Positions 7,594 through 14,878 of a stretch of 20,618 bases of DNA are shown in pieces. Positions within the stretch are counted from its first letter, which is position 1, and each line of letters opens with the position of its first letter. The stretch is from positions 1 through 20,618 of the forward strand of contig DHLV01000131.1 of assembly GCA_002405445.1 (NCBI GenBank), given 5' to 3'. Made by a program: the position numbers and the translations under genes. The stretch comes from Flammeovirgaceae bacterium UBA4659. Lineage in GTDB: Bacteria; Bacteroidota; Bacteroidia; Cytophagales; Cyclobacteriaceae. The notes under the pieces are model-generated. The model worked only from the letters and a program-made list of their open reading frames with translations, searched no databases and was not told the DNA's origin.

Positions 7594-10356
7594 CTAGTAG
7601 CTGACTGAAATCGGGCTTTTGTATTCCCGGTTATTGTATTTCACTACATAATAGTACACGCCCGCAGCCTCTTGCGAGGCATACCACCTAAACTTTCTGT
7701 CGGTACTTTGGAAAATCAAATCGCCCCAGCGGTTGAAAATTTTTATTGATTCAAACTTCTGCACGCAGTTGTCTAACGGCAGCGACACTTTCTCGTCCAG
7801 GTTGCCTACGCCTGCATCCACTATCTCATCGTCTATTCCTTCAAGCGCTAGATAGTCGTTGCGCTTGTCGCCATTGGGCGTAATGATGTTTGGCATATAA
7901 AATGGTTTTTGATTCAATCCCACATCGCTCACTGATATTTTGAATTCAACCGTATCGGCCTTGGCCGTGGCACAACGGTTATCGGAAAGGTTGAACTTAA
8001 AAGTGTATAAATTGCTGTAGACGTTGTTTTTGAAAATGGAGCAATCGGGATTCCAGCTAAAGAGTGATTGCAAGCCGGTTACACCTTTAGAGTTTTTGAA
8101 TGAATACCCTTCCGGCTTGAGTGTGCCGTCTGCTTCGATGAGGTTCAATCTTAACGTGTCCGTTGGTGACTGATCGGCATCGGTGCCAACCAGATTGATT
8201 TCAATGGGTTGACCTAGCAGAAAATCAGAGATTGTGCCGGCATTGAGAATGGTGTTTTTTCTCAATGCTGTGATAACGGGTTTTGTGTTGTCAGGCTTCA
8301 GTATTTTTACCTCTACATCTACAGTGTCTGCTTTGTAGAATCTGCATTTGTTCAGATTATCTACAACAATAAACTTAAATGCGTAAGTATCTTTCCGTGC
8401 CAAGTCGACTTTGTCGCACGCAATTGTCCACTTGAACTCAGAAGAGATGGATCCGTTTGCGTTGGTGGTTGGAAATGAAATGCCGAGGGTGTTCAAGTCA
8501 AAGCCCAGGCCGCGGCCGGTTAGTACCAGAAAATCGTTGTCCACGTCTTGACCAAGCACAGTAAAGTTCACTGATTCGTAGATCTTTCTGGTCAAACTGA
8601 TTTTGGTCGCCTGGGTAGGAGCGCCCAATCCGGAAGTTGAAATAACAGGTGATGCGTTTTTGGGAAATTCCTGAAAGGTCAGGTCAAACAACAGTGTGTC
8701 TGGCGGGTTGAACTTGCATGGCAAATCATTGTCATCTAACAAGAACCGAAATTTAAAATTGCTCTGTTTGAAAAACTCATATTTGTCGCACTCAGGTTCC
8801 CAGATTAATGTATTTCGAATGGGCCCTTGCCGCGTAGAAAAATCGGAATTAGCAAACCGGAATCCGTAGTCTTCGGGTTTGAAGCCGTTGGTGGTGTACA
8901 CGAGTGAGAGCAAATCGTTGTCTGAATCAACACCTTCGATTTCCCAACTTCGGGTGTCACCTTCGCGGATTAGATCAGTGATTTTTTTTGAACCGGGTTT
9001 GATAAAACGAGCCCGCGCATTGGTGGGGGGTTGCACATTTACAACTACTTTCAGCGTATCAGACAGCGGAAGGCTGCAGGCATCATCAAAAGCGATGATG
9101 CCCACCTGGTAAGGGCCATTGATGTAGGGGCATTGCGGAAAGCAAAGTTGAAAGTCTTGGGTGCTGCCATTGCGCAACACTGCGGTAGTCACTGCCGGCA
9201 GCACTTGATTGAGGTTGGGGTTTTTAAAATTCAGGCCCACAACCCTTATCCCAATATTCTCCGAAAAATTTTGGTCTGGCTTGTTCGAATCTAAATCAGA
9301 GACACGAACCTGGATGCACCGATCGGTGTCGGTAACGGTGTTGGCAAAAGTTACCGACATGTTTTTAGAGTACGTAAACGTGGCGTCAGTTTTCAATTTT
9401 CCGGTGATCACCGGGGGCGAGGCTACCGGGCAACCGTCTGTCACCAACATTTGAAAGTCGCGCCTGCTCTCTCCGATCTTCACTTTGTTTCTAAATTCCT
9501 CCACCTTCACGGCAAAAACATATAGCGCAAGGTTTCCTCTGGGTGTAACGGTCAGCAAGCCATCGTTACTGATTTTTAAATCCGGTAAACCGTTGAGTAT
9601 GTTGGTAAGCGAAAAACCGGGTCGCCAAACTACGTTGGGGTAAGGGCGTGGTGCCCGGGCAGGGGTTGACGAGCTGCTGGTGGTATTCAGCGGAGTTACC
9701 AGAGAATACACGAGGGAATCCCCATCCGGGTCCGTTCCGGCAAAGTTGGCGTAGTAGGGTCTGAACGGACACGCAAAATCGTTGAGCGGTGGGAAAAGTG
9801 TAGGGGTTGTGTCGATGAACGGCTTCCCGTCTTTTACCACAGGGGGAAACTCCAAATAGAATGTTTGCCCGGCATATTTTGAAGGATCGGTGGAAATTGC
9901 GCTGGGCGGTACAGGGCTGAAGATATTCGCGATGGTATAGTTTCTGCAGCATCGTTGCCACGAAACATAATAACCTTGTGGGTCATTATAGGTAGCAGCG
10001 GGCAAATCCAACTCTGTTGAGTAAATCAGCTTGTCGGTGATGATTTCACCCTTCGAACACAGCGGCTGCGTGTAGTTAACGCGCGTTTTTGAAGAGAATG
10101 GAAGTACCACTGACCGCATAAACTGGTTGTCGGACTTCCGAAAAATGTTTGCCGTCAGATTGGGGTCTACATTCTCCGGAGGGGTCTGCGTTCCGTCTGG
10201 ATTTCTGAAGCCGTTGATCACATCAAAATAGTAGATCAGGTTTAGCCGATAGCGGCTTCCGCTGATGTGCACCAACTCAAACTCACCGCCTACAATGTGG
10301 GAAGCCATCACCGGAAAGGTGATCAGCAGCAATAGCGTGAATAAAATCCTTTTCAT
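7594..10356 (-). CDS. T9SS type B sorting-domain repeat protein (gliding-motility C-terminal domain)
   Basis: Predicted secreted or surface protein of 920 residues. The signal peptide begins MKRILFTLLLLITFPVMASH; the frame extends 36 codons upstream, but this ATG at 10356 places the signal peptide at the N-terminus. An N-terminal Bacteroidota domain contains HIVGGEFEL and WQRCCRNY. Four related units follow at about 330-445, 446-575, 576-698 and 699-815. Each has a Cys, a strand-rich stretch, a second Cys after an aspartate-rich turn, and ends in DT plus a beta strand (Cys409/427, 523/547, 647/671, 772/795). The C-terminus (about 820-920) is the CHU_C/type B sorting domain: MPNIITPNGDKRND, IFNRWGDLIFQS, AGVYYYVVKYNNR. 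The family uses this domain for export by the type IX system. The specific function is unknown; adhesion is a reasonable inference. Confidence 0.85.
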   Translation of the reverse strand: MKRILFTLLLLITFPVMASHIVGGEFELVHISGSRYRLNLIYYFDVINGFRNPDGTQTPPENVDPNLTANIFRKSDNQFMRSVVLPFSSKTRVNYTQPLCSKGEIITDKLIYSTELDLPAATYNDPQGYYVSWQRCCRNYTIANIFSPVPPSAISTDPSKYAGQTFYLEFPPVVKDGKPFIDTTPTLFPPLNDFACPFRPYYANFAGTDPDGDSLVYSLVTPLNTTSSSSTPARAPRPYPNVVWRPGFSLTNILNGLPDLKISNDGLLTVTPRGNLALYVFAVKVEEFRNKVKIGESRRDFQMLVTDGCPVASPPVITGKLKTDATFTYSKNMSVTFANTVTDTDRCIQVRVSDLDSNKPDQNFSENIGIRVVGLNFKNPNLNQVLPAVTTAVLRNGSTQDFQLCFPQCPYINGPYQVGIIAFDDACSLPLSDTLKVVVNVQPPTNARARFIKPGSKKITDLIREGDTRSWEIEGVDSDNDLLSLVYTTNGFKPEDYGFRFANSDFSTRQGPIRNTLIWEPECDKYEFFKQSNFKFRFLLDDNDLPCKFNPPDTLLFDLTFQEFPKNASPVISTSGLGAPTQATKISLTRKIYESVNFTVLGQDVDNDFLVLTGRGLGFDLNTLGISFPTTNANGSISSEFKWTIACDKVDLARKDTYAFKFIVVDNLNKCRFYKADTVDVEVKILKPDNTKPVITALRKNTILNAGTISDFLLGQPIEINLVGTDADQSPTDTLRLNLIEADGTLKPEGYSFKNSKGVTGLQSLFSWNPDCSIFKNNVYSNLYTFKFNLSDNRCATAKADTVEFKISVSDVGLNQKPFYMPNIITPNGDKRNDYLALEGIDDEIVDAGVGNLDEKVSLPLDNCVQKFESIKIFNRWGDLIFQSTDRKFRWYASQEAAGVYYYVVKYNNREYKSPISVSY

Positions 10357-10429
10357 GGTCAAACTGAATGGAAAGGTAATGAAATTTTTATTCGCCCGAA
10401 AACTGAACTTTGTCGTAATTTCGCAGCTC

Positions 10430-11878
10430 GTGAAAAAAGGCGACATACTTACCAACATCACCATTGAAACGATGGCAGCCGAAGGTAAGTGCCTTTCCAG
10501 AATTGATGGTAAGGTAGCATTTATAGAGGGGGGTGCCCCGGGCGATGTTGTTGACGTTCAACTCACCAAAGTCAAAGCAAATTTTTTGGAAGCACGGGTG
10601 GCAGTGATCCACCACTTGTCTGAACACCGGGCACAGCCATTTTGTGAGCACTTCGGCTTGTGCGGTGGCTGCGTGTGGCAACACATTCAATATGCCCAAC
10701 AACTGAAGTACAAACAACAGCAGGTGGTGGACAACCTGGAGCGGATAGGAGGGCTACAACTACCAGCGATTCAACCGATCGTTCCTTCGCATCACACCAA
10801 ATATTACCGCAATAAGCTTGACTATACCTTCACGGCCAACCGTTGGCTTACCCACCAAGAACTCAGCTTTGCCATTGAAAACAAAACGTACGAAGTGGGT
10901 CTGGGGTATCACATTCCAAAAATGTACGACAGGGTTTTTGATGTGAAGCAGTGCCATTTGCAGCCCGACCCGTCCAACGCCATCCGGCTGTTGGTGAAGG
11001 AAGTGGCCACTCAACACGATATTCCGTTCTTTGATTTGCGCAAGCAGATAGGCTTCTTGCGTACACTCACCATACGAAGCACCATGACAGGTTCATCAGC
11101 AGGCGCTTTGGCAAAGGCCGGAGAACTGATGGTGATATTACAAGTGACGTACGACAAAATGGAATGGACAGAGCGAATTCTTTCCGCCATCTCTGAAAAT
11201 TTTCCACAGGTCACAAGCGTCAACTACATCATCAACGGCAAGCGAAACGATACATTTGCAGACCTGGATGTAATCTGCTGGCGTGGAAATCCCTACGTCA
11301 CCGAAAGCATGCCGTTACCGATAGGTGATGGCGAACTGCAGTTCAGGGTAGGGCCCAAATCTTTTTACCAAACCAATCCCTCACAGGCATTTGAACTTTA
11401 TAAAATTGTATGGAAGATGGCTGCCCTCACGGGCAGTGAGTTAGTGTATGATTTGTACACGGGCACCGGAACAATTGCCAACTTTGTGGCACGTGACGCT
11501 GCCAAAGTCGTTGGCCTTGAATATGTGGCGGCCGCCATCGAAGATGCGAAAGTCAATTCACAGATCAATCATATTGGCAACACACATTTTTTTGCGGGCG
11601 ATATCAAAGACTTACTGAAGGAATCCTTTATCAGGGAAAATGGTAAACCGGATGTGGTCATCACCGACCCGCCCCGTGCGGGCATGCATGAAGATGTTAC
11701 GAACATGCTGTTGCAGGTGGCACCGGGCCGCATTGTGTATGTCAGTTGTAACCCGGCCACGCAGGCACGCGATTTGAAAATATTGGCAGAGAAGTATGCT
11801 ATTCTTGAAGTGCAGCCAGTTGATATGTTTCCGCACACCATCCATGTTGAAAATGTAGTGCATTTGGCGTTACGCTAG
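10430..11878 (+). CDS. rlmD: 23S rRNA (uracil-C5)-methyltransferase RlmD-like
   Basis: Cytoplasmic S-adenosylmethionine-dependent RNA methyltransferase of the TrmA/RlmCD family, 482 residues. A TRAM domain occupies about 1-58. [4Fe-4S] ligands are Cys72, Cys78, Cys81 (CEHFGLCGGC) and Cys175 (VKQCH). The methyltransferase fold has DLYTGTGT at 341-348, DPPRAGM at 413-419 and the catalytic cysteine in SCNPAT (Cys440). RlmC, RlmD and TrmA paralogues cannot be separated with certainty by eye; Bacteroidota copies of this type are usually named RlmD. GTG 10430 is chosen because homologues begin close to KKGDILTNITIE; ATG 10379 (MKFLFARK...) would add 17 residues of no family resemblance. Residues 221-230 look like a small in-frame insertion. 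It is divergent from the T9SS protein gene with 73 bp between starts. Confidence 0.88.
   Translation: MKKGDILTNITIETMAAEGKCLSRIDGKVAFIEGGAPGDVVDVQLTKVKANFLEARVAVIHHLSEHRAQPFCEHFGLCGGCVWQHIQYAQQLKYKQQQVVDNLERIGGLQLPAIQPIVPSHHTKYYRNKLDYTFTANRWLTHQELSFAIENKTYEVGLGYHIPKMYDRVFDVKQCHLQPDPSNAIRLLVKEVATQHDIPFFDLRKQIGFLRTLTIRSTMTGSSAGALAKAGELMVILQVTYDKMEWTERILSAISENFPQVTSVNYIINGKRNDTFADLDVICWRGNPYVTESMPLPIGDGELQFRVGPKSFYQTNPSQAFELYKIVWKMAALTGSELVYDLYTGTGTIANFVARDAAKVVGLEYVAAAIEDAKVNSQINHIGNTHFFAGDIKDLLKESFIRENGKPDVVITDPPRAGMHEDVTNMLLQVAPGRIVYVSCNPATQARDLKILAEKYAILEVQPVDMFPHTIHVENVVHLALR
11090..11119 (+). repeat. Probable 30-bp palindromic insertion inside rlmD
   Basis: The codons for GSSAGALAKA interrupt what in homologues reads TGELMVI. 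Removing 30 bp restores T-G-E-L-M exactly. The core is a near-perfect palindrome, GGCgCTTTG-g-CAAAGGCC (one bulged base). On the opposite strand it would encode the AFAKAPADE-like peptide that recurs in Bacteroidota proteins. Recognition of the repeat family is from memory. Confidence 0.45.
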
Positions 11879-11922
11879 CGAGCTAACATTCGTTAATTCA
11901 CACTTCGATAAAATTATTTCCT

Positions 11923-11952
11923 TTTGTTGTTTTGAAATTCAAATATTATTTG
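11923..11952 (+). promoter_or_regulatory. Candidate promoter of the ilv operon
   Basis: TTTG (11923-11926) and TTG (11927-11929) precede a TATTATTTG stretch (11944-11952), an imperfect version of the TAnnTTTG box. The implied start near 11958-11962 would place the whole leader peptide and attenuator in the transcript. Spacing fits but the -7 match is loose. Confidence 0.35.
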
Positions 11953-11983
11953 TGCAATCTTGCGTTACGCAACACAAAAAAAA

Positions 11984-12076
11984 ATGAACAGCGTAACACC
12001 AGTTTCATTGCCTCAACGATTTGAATTGACGAGCGTGCTAGTCATTATCGGTATCCACCGAAAATCGGGGCGGTAG
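11984..12076 (+). CDS. Leader peptide of the ilv operon (attenuator)
   Basis: A 30-codon frame, ATG 11984 to TAG 12074, too short for routine gene calling. Residues 17-24 are Ser-Val-Leu-Val-Ile-Ile-Gly-Ile (codons 12032-12055); ten of thirty residues are Val, Leu or Ile. The ATG follows a run of nine A, the usual Bacteroidota initiation context. Its stop codon lies at the end of the antiterminator arm 12064-12074, and a 12-bp terminator follows before ilvE. This is the layout of enterobacterial ilv and leu leader peptides. In the classical mechanism, starvation for charged Val, Leu or Ile tRNA stalls the ribosome on this run and permits the antiterminator. Seen: frame, codon run and hairpins. 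Inferred: translation and regulation. Confidence 0.82.
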   Translation: MNSVTPVSLPQRFELTSVLVIIGIHRKSGR

Positions 12077-12111
12077 CGACATTGTTGTTTTGTTAATTTA
12101 ACCGCCCCGAT
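12064..12111 (+). promoter_or_regulatory. Antiterminator stem of the ilv attenuator
   Basis: ATCGGGGCGGT (12064-12074) is perfectly complementary over 11 bp to ACCGCCCCGAT (12101-12111), the left arm of the terminator, so the two structures exclude each other. Arm 12064-12074 includes the last codons of the leader peptide and the first base of its stop codon. A ribosome terminating there would mask it and favour the terminator. A small TCGGT/ACCGA hairpin (12048-12061) just upstream may act as a pause structure. Confidence 0.78.
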
Positions 12112-12135
12112 GATGAATCGGGGCGGTTTTATTTT
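12100..12135 (+). terminator. Rho-independent terminator (attenuator) before ilvE
   Basis: A perfect 12-bp stem, AACCGCCCCGAT (12100-12111) with ATCGGGGCGGTT (12117-12128), loop GATGA, runs into TTTTATTTT (12127-12135). It stands 35 bp before the ilvE start, where a constitutive terminator would silence the operon, so conditional use is expected. Confidence 0.9.
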
Positions 12136-12169
12136 GTACGGGTTATCACATACTAACGATTGTTTAAAA

Positions 12170-13060
12170 ATGAAATACTATAACACAGATACCGTGCTGT
12201 TTCTCGATGGTGAATTTGTAAAAGCATCAGAAGCCGGTACTGATTTATTTGGCCAGACATTGCATTACGGTTATGGAGTTTTTGAGGGTATTCGCAGTTA
12301 CGAAACCGTCAATGGCACAAAGCTGTTTGAGGCCCACGCGCACTACCAACGATTGACGCAAAGTTGTGAGCTGATGGGCATACCCATGCACTATAGTGTG
12401 GAAGAGTTGGTGCAACTGACATACCAGGTACTCGAAAAAAATCAACTGTCAAACGCCTACGTGCGGCCCTTGGTTTTTTGTGGCCCAAACATGGCTCTTA
12501 CCTCACCGTCTGCCGTAAGTGTGATGATCGCTGCGTGGCCGTGCGAACGGCACCCATCGCTGAGGCCCGCCCGTGTTTGTGTTGCATCGTTCCAGCGCCC
12601 CAACCCAAAGGCCGTTACTATGGAGGCAAAGGTTTGCGGTTTGTACGTGAATTCGATATTGGCTACCACAGAAGCCCGCAAGCGTGGGTTTGATGACTCT
12701 TTGTTGCTTGACCTGCATGGTAATGTTGCCGAAGGACCGGGTGCAAACTTCTTTTATGAAAAGGACGGTGTGATGTATACGCCACCGGGTGGAAGTATTC
12801 TGCCCGGCATTACCCGCAAGACGGTGATGGAAATCTGCTACGAGTTGGAGATTGCTGTAGAAGAAAAAACTTTTACCCCAGCAGATTTATTCGAAGCAGA
12901 TAGCGCTTTCTTCTGTAGTACCATGAATGAGATTGTAGCTATAGAATCAATCGAGCGCCAACCGATGAAAAAGCCGTGGAATGATTCGATGAGTAACCTG
13001 ATTCGCGAAACGTACCGAAATATTGTATTGGATAGAAGTTACTCATACGTGATTGTATAA
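12170..13060 (+). CDS. ilvE: Branched-chain amino acid aminotransferase IlvE
   Basis: PLP-dependent class IV aminotransferase that transfers the amino group between glutamate and the 2-oxo acids of isoleucine, valine and leucine, the last step of each pathway. It has 296 residues, close to the usual 300. Family features are FGQTLHYGYGVFEGIRSYE at 27-45, the PLP lysine Lys154 in MEAKVCGLYVNS, EARKRGFDDSLLLD about 15 residues later, EGPGANFF and GGSILPGITR. The frame extends 20 codons upstream to 12110, but those codons lie in the terminator hairpin; ATG 12170 matches the family start and follows an A-run. It is the first structural gene of the operon, directly after the attenuator. D-amino acid transaminases share this fold, but the ilv context settles the call. 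Confidence 0.95.
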   Translation: MKYYNTDTVLFLDGEFVKASEAGTDLFGQTLHYGYGVFEGIRSYETVNGTKLFEAHAHYQRLTQSCELMGIPMHYSVEELVQLTYQVLEKNQLSNAYVRPLVFCGPNMALTSPSAVSVMIAAWPCERHPSLRPARVCVASFQRPNPKAVTMEAKVCGLYVNSILATTEARKRGFDDSLLLDLHGNVAEGPGANFFYEKDGVMYTPPGGSILPGITRKTVMEICYELEIAVEEKTFTPADLFEADSAFFCSTMNEIVAIESIERQPMKKPWNDSMSNLIRETYRNIVLDRSYSYVIV

Positions 13061-13088
13061 TCGTTTTTCATTCTTCGGTACAAAACCC

Positions 13089-13118
13089 AACAACTAACAA
13101 CAACCAATAACGAACAAC
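13089..13118 (+). repeat. CAA-rich element in the ilvE-ilvD spacer
   Basis: The 64-bp spacer holds AACAACTAACAACAACC followed by AATAACGAACAAC, ending 6 bp before ATG 13125. Related words occur in three other spacers of this operon (16628-16690, 17046-17080, 18163-18230). Confidence 0.5.
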
Positions 13119-13124
13119 GCATAG

Positions 13125-14804
13125 ATGGAGCTCAACAGATATAGCAAAACAATCACCCAAGACCCGACCTTGCCCGCTTCGCAGGCAATGTTGTATGGCA
13201 TTGGTTTGACAGATCAAGATATGACCAAGGCCCAAGTGGGCATAGTAAGCACCGGTTTTGATGGCAACACCTGCAACATGCACCTGAACGCACTTGCACA
13301 GGAAGTAAAAAGTGCGGTGTGGGCGCAAGATTTGGTGGGCCTGGTTTTCCATACCATTGGGGTAAGCGATGGCATTGCAAATGGCACCGAGGGCATGCGC
13401 TACTCGCTCGTGAGCCGCGAAGTGATTGCAGATTCGATCGAGACGGTTTGCAATGCACAGCATTATGATGCAGTGATTGCCGTGGTGGGGTGTGATAAAA
13501 ATATGCCCGGCTCGTTGTTGGCCATGGGCCGTTTGAACAGGCCGGCCATTATGGTATATGGCGGAACCATAGCCGGGGGCCGCTACAAGGGAGCAGAGTT
13601 GAATATCATTTCGGCATTTGAGGCGCTGGGGGAGAAGATCAAAGGGCAACTTTCAGAAGAGGATTTTAAAGGAGTGATTCAAAACTCGTGCCCCGGTGCG
13701 GGCGCGTGTGGTGGCATGTACACAGCCAATACGATGGCTTCGGCCATTGAGGCGTTGGGTATGGCACTGCCCTATTCATCTTCTAATCCTGCGCTCAGCA
13801 AAGAAAAATCCGAAGAATGTCTGGAAGCAGGAAGAGCCATCCGTATTTGCTTGGAACGCGATTTGAAGCCGCGCGATGTTATGACACACCAGGCTTTCGA
13901 AAATGCAATTACCATCGTGATGGCATTGGGCGGTTCTACTAATGCAGTGTTGCATTTAATCGCCATGGCCAAGAGTGTAGGTTTGAAAATCACGCAAGAT
14001 GACTTCCAGCGCATATCCAACAAAACTCCGCTCATTGCGGACTTGAAGCCCAGCGGCAGATATTTAATGGAGGCATTGCATAAAATCGGTGGTGTGCCTG
14101 CGGTGATCAAGTATCTGATCCAAAAAGGTTTGATGCATGGCAACTGCATGACCGTAACAGGAAAGACCCTGGCAGCCAATGTGGCCAATGCACGCGATCT
14201 GGATTTTGAACAGCAGGATATCATCGTCCCCATTGAAAAGCCGATCAAGAAAACGGGTCATTTGCAAATTCTTTATGGCAACCTGGCTGAAAAGGGATCT
14301 GTGGCAAAAATCACCGGCAAAGAAGGTGAACGATTCAAAGGCACAGCGCGTGTGTTCAATGGTGAGTTTGAACTGGTTGATGGCATTTCATCCGGACGCA
14401 TAAAAAAAGGCGATGTAGTGGTAATTCGTTACGTAGGCCCCAAAGGTGCGCCCGGTATGCCCGAAATGTTGAAGCCAACCAGTTTGATCATGGGCGCAGG
14501 TTTGGGAAAGTCAGTGGCGCTGATCACTGATGGACGTTTTAGCGGAGGATCCCACGGCTTTGTGATTGGACATATCACTCCGGAAGCGTTTGATGGTGGC
14601 CTCTTGGCGCTGGTCGAGGACGGAGATTGGATTGAGATTGATGTTAACAAACACCAAATCAATTTGCTGGTAGACGAGAAGACACTGGCCATCAGGCGCT
14701 CGAAATTCAAAGATCGTCCTTTACGAGTCAGCACCGGTGTGCTCTATAAATACGCAAAGCAGGTAAAGACGGCCGCAGACGGATGCGTTACTGATGAAGA
14801 CTGA
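13125..14804 (+). CDS. ilvD: Dihydroxyacid dehydratase IlvD
   Basis: Fe-S enzyme of the IlvD/Edd family that dehydrates 2,3-dihydroxy-3-methylbutanoate or -pentanoate to the 2-oxo acids of valine and isoleucine, in the cytoplasm. It has 559 residues, the usual length. Cluster cysteines are Cys50 (GNTCNMH), Cys123 (GCDKNMPGS, with the Asp124/Lys125 pair) and Cys195 ([17 protein letters not shown]). Also visible are [12 protein letters not shown] and, near the end, [19 protein letters not shown], the signature around the catalytic serine. The C-terminal tail after about residue 545 is not conserved. Sugar-acid dehydratases share the fold, but the motifs and operon position favour IlvD. It starts 64 bp after ilvE and ends 74 bp before the chosen ilvB start. 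Confidence 0.96.
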   Translation: MELNRYSKTITQDPTLPASQAMLYGIGLTDQDMTKAQVGIVSTGFDGNTCNMHLNALAQEVKSAVWAQDLVGLVFHTIGVSDGIANGTEGMRYSLVSREVIADSIETVCNAQHYDAVIAVVGCDKNMPGSLLAMGRLNRPAIMVYGGTIAGGRYKGAELNIISAFEALGEKIKGQLSEEDFKGVIQNSCPGAGACGGMYTANTMASAIEALGMALPYSSSNPALSKEKSEECLEAGRAIRICLERDLKPRDVMTHQAFENAITIVMALGGSTNAVLHLIAMAKSVGLKITQDDFQRISNKTPLIADLKPSGRYLMEALHKIGGVPAVIKYLIQKGLMHGNCMTVTGKTLAANVANARDLDFEQQDIIVPIEKPIKKTGHLQILYGNLAEKGSVAKITGKEGERFKGTARVFNGEFELVDGISSGRIKKGDVVVIRYVGPKGAPGMPEMLKPTSLIMGAGLGKSVALITDGRFSGGSHGFVIGHITPEAFDGGLLALVEDGDWIEIDVNKHQINLLVDEKTLAIRRSKFKDRPLRVSTGVLYKYAKQVKTAADGCVTDED

Positions 14805-14878
14805 AAGCGTTGCGATATGCAGGATCAACAACGGAGTATTGCCTGAGCAAAAGGCACGGAAATTACAAATGGCATAAG

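Noticed and set aside
10265..10429. N-terminal extension of RlmD by 55 codons
   Set aside because: It overlaps the signal-peptide coding region of the divergent T9SS gene and has no similarity to the TRAM domain start; GTG 10430 fits homologues.
12035..12135. T-box or amino acid riboswitch as explanation of the ilv leader
   Set aside because: No T-box bulge or specifier stem layout is visible, T-boxes are not expected in this phylum, and the translated codon run plus stop-codon overlap explains the structure better.
12110..12169. N-terminal extension of IlvE by 20 codons
   Set aside because: These codons coincide with the right part of the terminator hairpin and its U-tract, and family alignment begins at MKYYNTDTV; ATG 12170 is the start.
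14810..14878. N-terminal extension of IlvB by 23 codons
   Set aside because: No similarity to known AHAS N-termini, and ATG 14879 gives a normal distance to the first conserved motif. An organelle-like or regulatory extension cannot be fully excluded.
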